In this document: in pieces, positions 17,083-25,423 of the stretch
Layout of the letters: every line of letters begins with the position of its first letter
Position numbering within the stretch: the stretch's first letter is position 1
Assembly (NCBI RefSeq): GCF_012396315.1
Contig: NZ_JAAXPF010000013.1
Location: 1-41,906, forward strand
Length of the DNA stretch: 41,906 bases
Direction of reading: 5' to 3'
Source of the DNA: Corynebacterium mucifaciens
GTDB taxonomy: Bacteria > Actinomycetota > Actinomycetes > Mycobacteriales > Mycobacteriaceae
Notes under the pieces: generated by a model
Database searches by the model: none
The model's input: the letters and a program-made list of their open reading frames with translations, nothing else
What the model was told of the DNA's origin: nothing
Made by a program: the position numbers and the translations under genes

Positions 17083-17601
17083 ATGGAAAGCATAATTCAG
17101 CAAGTAACTGCTGAGGCGGTGCGTGAGGCGGTCAAAGATTGGGTTAAAGAGGCGGTGAGAGCCGCCTTTGAACAGCGGATGGAGGACGGGGAGTTCTCCG
17201 ATGAGCTGGAAATGTTGATGGGGGAGTTTGCGGAAGAAAAGACGCAGATCACCACGAAGCCGGAGCCGAGGTTTAAGAGCGTGTTCGATTTCGTGGACAA
17301 CTTCATCCGCCCGATGTACCCCACCACGAAGAACAGCCAGGAGCGCGCCAACTGGTCGCGGCAGTGGTACAAGCACAAGGAGGTGGGTCAGCGCCTCGAG
17401 GCGCTGTGGGTGATCTACGAGCGGATGCGCCAAGAAGACCCGGAGGGCTTTCTGGAGAAGTTTCTGCGTGACCACGCGGACTACCACATGCGGCAGATCA
17501 TGGCCGATGGCGGCGTGTTCTCGTACTGCTCGGCGGCAGATACACCATCTATCCCGCTACCGGTGGAGCCGGAAAAAACCAAAGGCGAAACGAAGAAATA
17601 G
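17083..17601 (+). CDS. DUF4913 protein
   Basis: A 172-residue soluble protein. Residues about 65-150 carry the DUF4913 signature: FDFVDNFIRPMYP, then WSRQWYKHKEVGQRLEALW, and finally DHADYHMRQIM. DUF4913 proteins are regularly encoded next to TraG-like genes on actinobacterial plasmids and integrative elements; their role is unknown. The N-terminal 60 residues are amphipathic helices. The ATG has GGAGAGGAG upstream. Confidence 0.85.
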   Translation: MESIIQQVTAEAVREAVKDWVKEAVRAAFEQRMEDGEFSDELEMLMGEFAEEKTQITTKPEPRFKSVFDFVDNFIRPMYPTTKNSQERANWSRQWYKHKEVGQRLEALWVIYERMRQEDPEGFLEKFLRDHADYHMRQIMADGGVFSYCSAADTPSIPLPVEPEKTKGETKK

Positions 17602-17610
17602 GGAGAAGCC

Positions 17611-18261
17611 ATGAACAATGAACAACTGGATGCGGAGCTGCGCAGCGTTCTCGAGGTCGTGACAACCCACCCGCCTAAGCCCGTCGCGGGGCGCGGACGC
17701 AGTGTGCGCCCCGGGAGCAACGCCCTGCGCCGCATGAGGCTGGGGCGGCTGGTGCGGGAGTACCGGACGGAATACGTTCAGCGCTACCGCGCGCAGACAT
17801 CAGGACGGGACTGGGAGGCGCTGGCTGCGGAGATGGAGCGGCGCAACCTGCACGAATCAGCCCGCTACGTGCGGGGAAACACCGTTGCGGATACAACCGG
17901 CCTGGTGGCAGGGGCTGTGGCAGTGGGTGCAGTTGTCACCGCCCTGGAGAACACCACGACCGAGGACCGCGAGTTGGACCTGCTGGAACAAAGGGTGGAT
18001 GAGTGGGCTGACGAGATGGGTGTGGCCGAGCTCGAAGCGGAGACCGAGCGCGAACAGACCGCGCTCACGAGCGCGGAGTTGCTCGCTGACCTGGAGCAGG
18101 TCGGAGCGAGTGAGGAAACAGTAGAGGCGATCGAGTTTGCGATGGACACCCCGAACGGCAATCCCCAGGAGGGGATAGATTTCGTGCCGGAGGAAGTCAC
18201 CGCTAGCCCTGATCTGACGCAGGACATGGCTGCGGAGCAGGAAGAAGGCATCAGTCTGTAA
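17611..18261 (+). CDS. Last gene of the transfer operon, acidic protein of unknown function
   Basis: A 216-residue protein. Its N-terminal third is basic and Arg-rich (RRMRLGRLVREYRTEY). A short hydrophobic Ala/Val/Gly stretch (about 97-110, GLVAGAVAVGAVVTAL) may be one membrane helix or a buried helix. The C-terminal half is strongly acidic and helical. GGAGAAG precedes ATG 17611. A perfect hairpin terminator follows 14 bases after the stop. I do not recognise a family. Confidence 0.7.
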   Translation: MNNEQLDAELRSVLEVVTTHPPKPVAGRGRSVRPGSNALRRMRLGRLVREYRTEYVQRYRAQTSGRDWEALAAEMERRNLHESARYVRGNTVADTTGLVAGAVAVGAVVTALENTTTEDRELDLLEQRVDEWADEMGVAELEAETEREQTALTSAELLADLEQVGASEETVEAIEFAMDTPNGNPQEGIDFVPEEVTASPDLTQDMAAEQEEGISL

Positions 18262-18275
18262 CAACGAGAACGAGA

Positions 18276-18309
18276 GGGTGGGTGCTGCATCGGCAGCACC
18301 CACCCTTTT
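18276..18309 (+). terminator. Rho-independent terminator of the transfer operon
   Basis: Perfect 13-base arms (18276-18288 and 18293-18305) with a 4-base loop ATCG are followed by TTTT. It lies between the end of the plus-strand operon and the convergent relaxase gene. Confidence 0.93.
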
Positions 18310-18318
18310 GGTGTGAAA

Positions 18319-21300
18319 CTAGAGCGTCCAGTCGTTCTGGGTCTCACGCTCATTCTGCGGGCTGGTGCTTCCAGAAGTAGTAGCGGTGCTGGTGTCCTCA
18401 AGGTGGCTGAGGTCGAGCCGGCTGGCTTCCTTGATCGCGTGAAGTTGCTCCGGTGCGTCGGGGTCGAGCGTGCCGCCGACGATCTGTGCGGCATCGGTGA
18501 ATGTGGTGTCGGTGAACGTCGCGCCCGTGAGATCGGTGCCTGTAAAGCTCACAGTATCCAGATCGGCTCCCTGCCAGACGGACCCGGAGAGGTTGGATCG
18601 GGTCATGTTGGTGCGGGCGAGACGGGCGCCGCTGAAGTCAGTGCCGCGCATGTCGCAGTTCCTGAAGCCGTTGACCTTAAAAGCATTGTCGCCCTGGCCT
18701 GCGTGAACACCGGTGAGCGTGGCGTCGCGCAGGGCACATTCGATGAAGAACGTGCGGTGCATTTCCGCATTGTCAAAAGCGGCACCGGTGAAGTCGCAGT
18801 TCTCGAACTTGAGGTGGGAGAGGTCTTTGCCGCGCAGGTCAGTGTTGGTGAAGTCCTGGCCGACGATGGTGCCCTTTTCGGGCAGGGCGTAGTCCAGCTC
18901 GCGCAGCTCGCGCTCGTTGGGTTGGAGTGCGGCGTGGGTGGCCTCGGCCCAGTCGTAGAGCTCCGCGTCCATACTGGCGTGGTGCGGGGGCAGTGCCCAC
19001 AGTTTCGGAGCCGTGTCGGGCAGGTGCTCGCGCAGCCGGTGGGCGATAACCGCGCCGGCGTCGCGCGCCCCTTCCAAGTCGGAGGTGGCCTCGGCCATGA
19101 GTTCCCGGTAGTCCACACCGTGACGTGCCAGGGCCACGGCAGCGGTCGAGATGCGTTCCACAGCCTGGTCCTCGTCGATGGTCTCCAGGTACCCCACGGA
19201 CAAGGTGTCGAGCCAGTCGCGCACGTTCGGCTCCACGAAGTCGCGTCGCCACGTGGTGGTGAGCATGTCGGCGGCGGTGGCGTAGAGCTCCCGTGCGCGC
19301 TCGGGGCTCGCCGCCTCCCGGCGCAGCTTCTCGCGGGTGTCGGTCGCACTTTCCTGACCCGTGTCGCGGGTGACCACAGACTCCAAAATCTCGCGGGCGG
19401 TCGGTGCCTGTTTGTCACCGGCCATGTGCAAGTGCCCACCCTCGGCCTCGAAGTCGATATCCGTATCGGTGGGGACGTAGAGGTGATTCTGTCGCTTGCC
19501 GCGGGTCAGTGCCACATAGAGACCACGCCGGTCGGCTTCCGCACCAATGATCGCGCGGGTGACGTCGACGGTCACGCCCTGGGCGCGGTGGACGGTGGCT
19601 GCGTAGCCGAGTTGGACGTGCTCGCGCACGTAGTCGGCGGGCAGGTGAACGCACACGCCGCGTTCGTCGGCGCGTGCGGTGATAGAGCCGTCGTCGTGGA
19701 TGGCGGCAAGCATCAGCCGCGAGCCGTTGAGAATGCGCTGGCCGTTGAAGGTGGCGTTCTTGCGTGCCAGGATTGCCTCGCCGATAAAGGCCCGGTGCCC
19801 GGTGCCCAGCTCCACATGCGGCCCCTCCGGGTCGATGCGTCCCTCCTGGGCGCGCGCGTCCTGGATGATCTGGTTGGCGGTGTTGACGTCCTCGCGGGTC
19901 GAGGCGATGAGGATGGAGGATAACCCGGCAGCATCGTCGGCGAGGAAGTCGCGGGCTGCTTGGGTGACCATGTCTGCACGTGCACCGTCGTGAATCCAGC
20001 CGCGCTCGGCATACAAATCAAGCCCAGTTACGTCACCGTGACGAATAGTCAGCCCTGCCTCGGCCTGGGCTGTGTCGTTGCCCATGCGCATCACCTGGTC
20101 GAGCTCGACGGACTCGTCACGCTTGACGATGGTGCGGAAAAGCCCGCCCGTTTCCACCGCGTCAAGCTGGTACGGGTCGCCCACCATGCGCACGACCGCA
20201 CCGGTTTCCTGGGCGATCTCGGTAATCGCCGCGAGATCGGCGGTGGTGGCCATGCCGGCCTCATCAATGAGCAGCATGTCGCCGGGGTTGATGTCGATTC
20301 CGAGCGCGGAAACGTCGCGGGGATTATCCCCGACGATCCCGCGCCATCGGTAGGTCAGCGACGCCAACGTGAAGGCGTCTGTGTCGATGTCCTCGGACAG
20401 ATTCTTTGCGGCGGCGGCGGAGGGAGCCAGCCCGATAACGTTGTGTCCCTGCGACTTCCAGACGGTGGAAACAACCGACATTGAGGCGGTTTTTCCGGTA
20501 CCTGCGGGTCCAACTCCCGCCGTGATTTGCTTCCCGGACTCCACGAGATGGCGCACCAAAAGTGCTTGCCCGGTGTTGAGTTCGAAGCCTTTTTCCTCGG
20601 CGTGCTGCGCCAAAGCTGCGTCGATTACAGAGGACTCCACCGTGTACGCGGTGAGCTCATCGAGGTGATCGAGCACGATGTTTTCTTCGCGCAAAGTGTC
20701 CCGGGCAATGAGTGTGACCGACTCGGAATCGCGGTCAATAATCATTCCGTCCTCGCGGAAAAGCGCGCGCGGCAACAACTCGTCGGGCGCGTCATTAGCG
20801 ACCGTCAGATACTCGGAATGGGCGTAACGAATCGCGGCATTACGAACCTCGTCCTCGTGGTCCTCGGAGTAAAACCGCCACTCATTCAGGCGCATAGAAA
20901 TAGCGGTATCGAGGTGCCGGGGCGCGAATTGCGCGCGCCGTGCGCGGGTATCTTCGACGGCTTTGCGCGCCAGTTCTGCCACCGAGGAAGATCGCTCGGG
21001 ATCGTGAGAAAGGGGGAAGAAACTGCGGGTGTCTCGCGCGGAGCTGACGGCGTTTTTAAGCGTGTCAGCGTCGTACATTTGCGCCCATTCCTCGCGGTGT
21101 TCGCGCAGGGAACGCGCCGGCTTTTTCGCGTCGCGGGTGTCGAGAATGGCTTGTTGCCACAGGGCGTAGCGCGCCCTGGAGGAGGGCTGGTGGCCGTGCG
21201 TCTTGGTGTATTCCGCGGCGTATTTTTCGTAAACGGGACGGGCGTTTTCACGCCGCGAGGAGAAGGAATCAATGACCTCGTCACTGACGCCTGCGATCTC

Positions 21301-22296
21301 CCACGTGGGTGCTTTGCCCTCTTCGGTGACGCGTTCGCGGAAGGCGAAACCGAGTTCTTCGCGCAGCCGCTGGTTCATTTTCCGAGCGTAGAGCTGGCTC
21401 AACTTTGCGGAGTTCTTAAACAAAAATCGGGTATCAAGCGCGCGCCATTTTTCCGCCTCTTCGGGGGACAAACCGTCTATTTCTTCCGCCTGCACCTTGT
21501 TGGAAATGAGGCAGTGCGTGTGCAAGTCAGGGTCGCCCATGCGGGTGTCGTAGTGCACGAACGTCGCGGCAATCATGCCTTTTGCTTTGATCTGGCGCTC
21601 ACTTCTTTGCCCTGTCCGCGTGTAAAGAAGCTCATCTTCGATGTACGCAAGAACGTCCCGGACGCTGCGTTCGTGGACGTCTTGGATGGCGTTTGCGGTC
21701 GCCTCATCGGCGAGTGCCCACACCACGGAAACGGACTTTGCGGGGGAGAAAGTCAGGTCCATTCCGGCCACGGGTTGTTTGACTTTGTTCTTCTCTTCGT
21801 TGAGCCAGGCGAGCACTTCGCGGGCGCCGGCGTTGACTGAGCCGGTTTCTTTTTCGTAGAACGGGCGCGCAATATCGAGGCCGATTTGGTTGCGTTCCTC
21901 GGTCGGAAGGAGCTTGCCGGTTTCGTTTTTGCGGCGTGTTTCTTCCCGTTTAATCGCTTCGAGAACGTCGACGCCTTTTGCAAAAGTCGGGTACTGGCGT
22001 CCGAGTTGGGTGTCTTTCAGGCGCGCACCATCCGCGATTTTTTGCTCCGCGTCCGGGTGCAGACCTTCGCCGTAAAGCGCGGCCATTTGGGTTTCTTCAA
22101 CCACGCCGCCCTGGGTCAAAGTAGTTTCTCCGAGGCCGTGAATTCCGCGGCCGAACCATTTTCCCGGGGGTGTTCCGGTTGCGTCGTAGTAGTCGTGGAG
22201 GCGTGTTTCCGGCTTTGTTTCGTCGTCGTGGGAGGCCACGGAATTCAGGAGATAGGCGTAGCCATCTCCCGCGTGGACAACTCTCATCGACAACAT
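18319..22296 (-). CDS. traA: TraA MobF relaxase-helicase with C-terminal pentapeptide repeats
   Basis: About 1325 residues from ATG 22296; alternative starts are GTG 22302 and ATG 22287. The N-terminal TrwC-type relaxase domain has the GDGYAYLL tyrosine region and the metal-binding HYDTRMGDPDLHTHC (three-His motif) near residue 265. The RecD/TraI-like 5'-3' helicase follows: GPAGTGKT near 620, LLIDEAGM, and the late motif YAATVHRAQGVTVD. It would nick oriT, stay covalently attached to the 5' end and unwind the transferred strand. Unusually, residues about 1143-1272 consist of pentapeptide repeats (for example DLRGK DLSHL, FTGAA FDNAE, LTGAT FTDTT), a DNA-mimicking beta-helix fold known from gyrase-binding Qnr/MfpA proteins. 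A short polar tail ends the protein. Confidence 0.9.
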   Translation of the reverse strand: MLSMRVVHAGDGYAYLLNSVASHDDETKPETRLHDYYDATGTPPGKWFGRGIHGLGETTLTQGGVVEETQMAALYGEGLHPDAEQKIADGARLKDTQLGRQYPTFAKGVDVLEAIKREETRRKNETGKLLPTEERNQIGLDIARPFYEKETGSVNAGAREVLAWLNEEKNKVKQPVAGMDLTFSPAKSVSVVWALADEATANAIQDVHERSVRDVLAYIEDELLYTRTGQRSERQIKAKGMIAATFVHYDTRMGDPDLHTHCLISNKVQAEEIDGLSPEEAEKWRALDTRFLFKNSAKLSQLYARKMNQRLREELGFAFRERVTEEGKAPTWEIAGVSDEVIDSFSSRRENARPVYEKYAAEYTKTHGHQPSSRARYALWQQAILDTRDAKKPARSLREHREEWAQMYDADTLKNAVSSARDTRSFFPLSHDPERSSSVAELARKAVEDTRARRAQFAPRHLDTAISMRLNEWRFYSEDHEDEVRNAAIRYAHSEYLTVANDAPDELLPRALFREDGMIIDRDSESVTLIARDTLREENIVLDHLDELTAYTVESSVIDAALAQHAEEKGFELNTGQALLVRHLVESGKQITAGVGPAGTGKTASMSVVSTVWKSQGHNVIGLAPSAAAAKNLSEDIDTDAFTLASLTYRWRGIVGDNPRDVSALGIDINPGDMLLIDEAGMATTADLAAITEIAQETGAVVRMVGDPYQLDAVETGGLFRTIVKRDESVELDQVMRMGNDTAQAEAGLTIRHGDVTGLDLYAERGWIHDGARADMVTQAARDFLADDAAGLSSILIASTREDVNTANQIIQDARAQEGRIDPEGPHVELGTGHRAFIGEAILARKNATFNGQRILNGSRLMLAAIHDDGSITARADERGVCVHLPADYVREHVQLGYAATVHRAQGVTVDVTRAIIGAEADRRGLYVALTRGKRQNHLYVPTDTDIDFEAEGGHLHMAGDKQAPTAREILESVVTRDTGQESATDTREKLRREAASPERARELYATAADMLTTTWRRDFVEPNVRDWLDTLSVGYLETIDEDQAVERISTAAVALARHGVDYRELMAEATSDLEGARDAGAVIAHRLREHLPDTAPKLWALPPHHASMDAELYDWAEATHAALQPNERELRELDYALPEKGTIVGQDFTNTDLRGKDLSHLKFENCDFTGAAFDNAEMHRTFFIECALRDATLTGVHAGQGDNAFKVNGFRNCDMRGTDFSGARLARTNMTRSNLSGSVWQGADLDTVSFTGTDLTGATFTDTTFTDAAQIVGGTLDPDAPEQLHAIKEASRLDLSHLEDTSTATTSGSTSPQNERETQNDWTL
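18480..18866 (-). other. Pentapeptide-repeat domain of TraA
   Basis: This stretch encodes roughly 25 consecutive A(D/N)LXX-type pentapeptides with the central L/F and small residue at the expected positions. Examples are MRGTD FSGAR LARTN MTRSN and LSGSV WQGAD LDTVS. A slight break falls around VHAGQGDNAFKVNG. The fold is a right-handed quadrilateral beta-helix in known structures. Confidence 0.82.
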
Positions 22297-22302
22297 GCCC
22301 AC

Positions 22303-22625
22303 CAGTTTATGGGCAGAATTCGTCCGCGGAAAGCGCTCCCTCTGGTCACCTCTGTGACCTGCTAAAACCGAAAGTCTGATTATCAGCCAACGGTGTGTGT
22401 CTGTTGGGGAGCGTTTAGGGCGCGACCCGTGGCGCGTCTGGAGGACGTAATAAGCGCGTGGAGTGAACGACTGGACGCGGGAGTGTGAAGGAGGGTCGAT
22501 ATAGGAAGCGGAAGGGCAGTCGTGGGTAGATCGACGGGCATTCAGTAAGCGGCGGAGGGATAGCGCGTGATGTGGATGCCTGGCGTGTCTCGTGTGCCTG
22601 GCGTATCCGCGTTAGGATAGGTCGC
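22303..22625. other. Divergent intergenic region, candidate oriT
   Basis: No gene fits here. It separates the relaxase gene (leftward) from the small gene at 22626 (rightward), the usual place for oriT of MobF systems. It contains a perfect inverted repeat GGTCAC-CTCT-GTGACC (22344-22359), a G/C-rich stretch with interrupted inverted GCGC elements (22420-22440), and a direct repeat TGCCTGGCGT (22577-22586 and 22595-22604). No nic sequence could be recognised. Confidence 0.4.
22577..22618 (+). promoter_or_regulatory. Promoter of the 22626 gene with direct-repeat operator
   Basis: A TAGGAT hexamer (22613-22618) lies 7 bases before ATG 22626, which would put the transcript start at or next to the start codon (leaderless mRNA, common in actinobacteria). 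Two copies of TGCCTGGCGT, 18 bases apart, cover the -35 side and could bind a regulator. Confidence 0.5.
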
Positions 22626-23000
22626 ATGACGAAGAAGCGGAGTACAAAGGCGAGCATTCGCAAGCGCCTCATGGAGCAGGAGCGCGAGCGTCTGGAGAAG
22701 AAGGCGGAGCACTTTTCGGAAGTTGCTGACAACATCGGCGAGATCGACGAGCTGATGGTCCGCACGGTCGCGGCGGTCGACGCCTTGCAGCGCCTGGACG
22801 TGACCCTCGCGGAGATCGAAGAGACCACGGGTGTGTCCGCGTCTCGTTTGAGCTCGGTGCGCCGCCGCGTCAACGCCCTTACTGCCGGCGACGGCGGCGA
22901 CCTGGAAGGGCAGGACGAGTCCTCAGAAGGTGGCCCTGCGTCTGACTCCGAGGGCGTTTCGTCAGGTGACGAACACCAGCATGACGGCGGGCACCAGTAG
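22626..23000 (+). CDS. Small helical DNA-binding-like protein divergent from traA
   Basis: A 124-residue protein. An in-frame extension to 22572 is open, but ATG 22626 follows a -10-like hexamer directly and begins a basic N-terminus (MTKKRSTKASIRKRL). Residues about 8-35 form a charged coiled coil, and about 58-80 resemble a helix-turn-helix (TLAEIEETTGVSASRLSSV). The tail is Gly/Ser/Asp/Glu-rich and disordered. Divergence from the relaxase gene suggests a relaxosome accessory protein or a regulator of traA, by analogy with other MobF plasmids. No family is recognised. Confidence 0.68.
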   Translation: MTKKRSTKASIRKRLMEQERERLEKKAEHFSEVADNIGEIDELMVRTVAAVDALQRLDVTLAEIEETTGVSASRLSSVRRRVNALTAGDGGDLEGQDESSEGGPASDSEGVSSGDEHQHDGGHQ

Positions 23001-23077
23001 GGACGATGTTCGAGCCTGTGTCCGTTCGTACCGCCGCCTCTCCGTGCCCGGTGTCGCGCGCCTTCGGGGGTTCTTAG

Positions 23078-23605
23078 GTGAGTTCCCCTGAGCGCAAGTC
23101 GCCCGTGACTGACACCAGTCTCATGCCCTCCCCCGCCACTGTTGAGCGCTTCTGGAACAACGTGGTGCGTGGTCCCGACCGCCAGGGCGACGAGGCTGGC
23201 TCGTGTTGGATTTGGGTGGGCGCGATTTCCACTCCCGACGGTTACGGTCGTGTCTCGTGGCAGGCGGGAATGAGACGGCGCACGATGTCCGCCCATCGCT
23301 TTGCCTTGCTACTGGAGATGGGCGAGGAACTTCCCCCCGGCCTCGTCGGTGAGCACGCCTGCTGTGAGCCCTTGTGTGTCCGCGTGCATGAGAGGCACCT
23401 TCGCACCTCTACCCAGGCCGAGAACATCGACTACGCGGTCTTCCGTGGCCGGCACATTGGTAACCGTCGTGGGTCTGGCAGTGAGTCCCGCGCGCAGCGC
23501 TCGCTGCGTGTCCGTGAGGCGGTACGCCACGGGTGGGACGAGGAGGCGCTGCGAGCTGCACGCGCTGAGGTCATTTACGTTCCCGGGCAGATTCCCCTAT
23601 GGTGA
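23078..23605 (+). CDS. HNH endonuclease-like protein
   Basis: A 175-residue protein. Its core matches the phage-type HNH layout: CWIWVGAISTPDGYGRVSW, then SAHRFALLLEMGEELPPG, then GLVGEHACCEPLCVRVHERHL and a final QAENI. The usual D-H of the first motif is E-H here, and the Cys pairs could bind structural zinc. The start is uncertain: GTG 23078 has no clear ribosome binding site, and ATG 23123 is an alternative. It may be a free-standing homing-type nuclease or a nicking enzyme. It has no visible partner. Confidence 0.75.
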   Translation: MSSPERKSPVTDTSLMPSPATVERFWNNVVRGPDRQGDEAGSCWIWVGAISTPDGYGRVSWQAGMRRRTMSAHRFALLLEMGEELPPGLVGEHACCEPLCVRVHERHLRTSTQAENIDYAVFRGRHIGNRRGSGSESRAQRSLRVREAVRHGWDEEALRAARAEVIYVPGQIPLW

Positions 23606-23644
23606 GTATTGGCAGTGTCTGACACCGGGTTGTCCGGTCAGCAT

Positions 23645-23678
23645 GAAAGCGGCCCCCGCGTTGGCGGGGGCCGCTTTC
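23645..23678. terminator. Strong bidirectional hairpin terminator
   Basis: Perfect 15-base arms (23645-23659 and 23664-23678) enclose the loop GTTG. The outer ends are GAAA/TTTC, so it can terminate in both directions, between the HNH gene and the convergent resolvase gene. Confidence 0.88.
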
Positions 23679-23779
23679 CGTGGCGCTACTTGTGTTGGGT
23701 CAGGGGGTCTCGTGTTCTCGTCGGTCCTCGCTTTCCCCCCTGCCCGTAAGCGTCGTACAGGGGCGCGTAGCCCCGTCAC

Positions 23780-24436
23780 CTACGGCGACGCGGCGGGGCC
23801 GTGTGTTGGTCCCTCATCGTCCGCTAGGTACTTGTAGAGCGTTGTGCGGCCAATGCCGAGTCGCCGGGCCACTTCCGCCTTGGGAATGCCGTCAGTGACC
23901 CACTGTCGTGCCTGAGCGACATGCGAGTCAGTGAGCACCTTCGCCCGGCCCTTGTAGACCCCGCGCGCCTTCGCGCGGGCAATCCCCTCAGCCTGGCGCT
24001 CCTTGATGATGGAACGCTCGAACTCGGCCACGCTGCCCATGAGCCCGAGCATGAGTTTGGCGATTGGGTCAGCCTTCGCAGAGTAGGTCTGCCCCTCACG
24101 GAGGAACCTCACCGAGACGCCGCGGCCCACGAGGTCCTCGACAATCGTGTGGAGGTCGACAAGTGAGCGCGCGAGGCGGTCCATGCTCGTGACGATGAGT
24201 TGATCTCCCTTACGCAGATACCGCAGCACCTCCTCCAGTTGCGGGCGGTGCCGCGTGGAGCCGCTGATCTTCTCCTTGTAGATCTGCGACGCGCCTGCCG
24301 CGCGGAGTTGGTCAAGTTGGCGATCCAGGTTCTGCTCCTGTGAACTCACCCGGGCGTAACCGACTTTCTGCCCCAGAACAACGTCCTGGTGTTCGTTGAT
24401 GTCTAGAGGCAATGACGGGTCTGTTCCGTTGTCCAT
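23780..24436 (-). CDS. Serine recombinase (resolvase/invertase family)
   Basis: A 218-residue small serine recombinase. The catalytic Ser31 is in VGYARVSSQEQNLDRQL. Further active-site motifs are VTSMDRLARSLVDL and the FERSIIKERQAEGIARAKARG helix. The C-terminal Hin-type helix-turn-helix (PKAEVARRLGIGRTTLYKYL) binds the site. The length fits resolvase/invertase proteins with a roughly 22-residue N-terminal extension. On a plasmid it most likely resolves multimers; inversion or transposition resolution are alternatives. A TAGGGT hexamer about 6 bases before the ATG suggests a leaderless transcript. No transposase is nearby. Confidence 0.9.
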   Translation of the reverse strand: MDNGTDPSLPLDINEHQDVVLGQKVGYARVSSQEQNLDRQLDQLRAAGASQIYKEKISGSTRHRPQLEEVLRYLRKGDQLIVTSMDRLARSLVDLHTIVEDLVGRGVSVRFLREGQTYSAKADPIAKLMLGLMGSVAEFERSIIKERQAEGIARAKARGVYKGRAKVLTDSHVAQARQWVTDGIPKAEVARRLGIGRTTLYKYLADDEGPTHGPAASP

Positions 24437-24440
24437 ATTT

Positions 24441-24695
24441 GAACCCTATCGAACAGGGCGGGCCTGTAATTCATAAGTGCCCGGTTTGGGTATACCCCAG
24501 GAATACACACCAAACGGGGACGTCCCCGGGACCGTTGTAAATACTCGATCCGGGGTTTCTTTTTCCAGAAACCCCCTAGCCGTATCCTCCAGCCGGCCGT
24601 GAGACCCAGAAAGACAATGTAGCCCCCGCTACACCCTGGGTCGCTGTATGTCCGGCCTGAAACCTCCACTCTTTCGGGGCAGGGGACAGCCTGCT
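24441..24695. other. Hairpin-rich region beside the resolvase, candidate res site
   Basis: About 255 bases without a gene hold six inverted repeats. They are ACAGG/CCTGT (about 24458-24472), an imperfect pair around GTTTGG/CCAAAC (24482-24517), a perfect 12-base palindrome GGGGACGTCCCC (24516-24527), GGGGTTTCT/AGAAACCCC (24552-24575), and a nested pair with outer GACCCAG/CTGGGTC (24603-24642) and inner TGTAGC/GCTACA (24618-24633). Recombination sites of small serine recombinases are built from such half-site pairs. The later hairpins may instead terminate the DUF2786 transcript. Confidence 0.45.
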
Positions 24696-25415
24696 CTACC
24701 CGATTGCGATACGGCCTCCAATGCGGGTCTGGCCGATGTCGCTACGCTGCCCGGCTGCGCGGCCGGCCTCGACTGCCCGACTGTCGTAGGTGCGCCTTTG
24801 GCGGAACTCCCCCATCACGAAACCGTGCTCGGCGACATATTCGTCGCGGGCTTTCTCGGCCTTGTCCTGGTCATCAATAAGTGCCAGTGCGTAACGCCCT
24901 TCCTCATCTCCAACGGTGCCCTCCGCCTCCCGCAGTCGCTGGCTGATCGTGGTGATGAAACCAACCATGAAACTGCGCCTCTTGACTGTGGTGCTCGGCT
25001 CCCAGGCATCATTCTGGCGCTCCATCTTGGCCTGCGCGACCATGCGGGGGGCGAGCATGGCATTGAGCATGTCCACCCGCTCCATGTTGCGGCGGGTGCC
25101 GAATACAGTCATAGACTTAACCTTGGTCGACCGGGGGTACTTAGCCTGGAGCCCAACACAGTGGAGTGCGTTAGCGATTCCGTTAAGCAGCATGGCCTGC
25201 ATATCGGTGTATGCCCCGCCGAGCGCGTAGGTGCGGGTGATAACTTCGTCACCCTCGTCCGGGTTGTCCAGGTCGCGGGCCTCGAAGCCATACTTGGCCA
25301 TAATGCCGGCGGCACGGCTATAAAAGGCGTCGCGCGCGGTGTCCGGGGTGGCCGGGTCTTCGGCCTGCGCCAGAAGCTTGGCGACCTTGGACTTGAGCTT
25401 ATCGATGTTCTGCAT
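24696..25415 (-). CDS. DUF2786 protein
   Basis: A 239-residue protein from ATG 25415 with AAAGGAT eight bases upstream. The N-terminus (IDKLKSKVAKLLAQAEDPATPDTARDAF, then AAGIMAKYGFEA) is the DUF2786 signature. The middle has a conserved basic pattern (FGTRRNMERVDMLNAMLAPRM) and the C-terminus RTYDSRAVEAGRAAGQRSDIG, also typical. DUF2786 proteins are common on actinobacterial phages and plasmids; the function is unknown. An open-frame extension upstream runs through the duplicated leader and I do not accept it. Its promoter and leader are a near copy of those at 27954-28089. Confidence 0.85.
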   Translation of the reverse strand: MQNIDKLKSKVAKLLAQAEDPATPDTARDAFYSRAAGIMAKYGFEARDLDNPDEGDEVITRTYALGGAYTDMQAMLLNGIANALHCVGLQAKYPRSTKVKSMTVFGTRRNMERVDMLNAMLAPRMVAQAKMERQNDAWEPSTTVKRRSFMVGFITTISQRLREAEGTVGDEEGRYALALIDDQDKAEKARDEYVAEHGFVMGEFRQRRTYDSRAVEAGRAAGQRSDIGQTRIGGRIAIG

Positions 25416-25423
25416 GACTGCAG

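Noticed and set aside
18313..19923. 536-residue plus-strand open frame antisense to traA
   Set aside because: It lies wholly opposite a relaxase-helicase with clear motifs; its product is Val/Gly/Ala-rich without motifs and there is no ribosome binding site. It is a G+C frame shadow.
20527..21840. 437-residue plus-strand open frame opposite traA
   Set aside because: Same reason: opposite the relaxase/helicase coding region, no recognisable domain.
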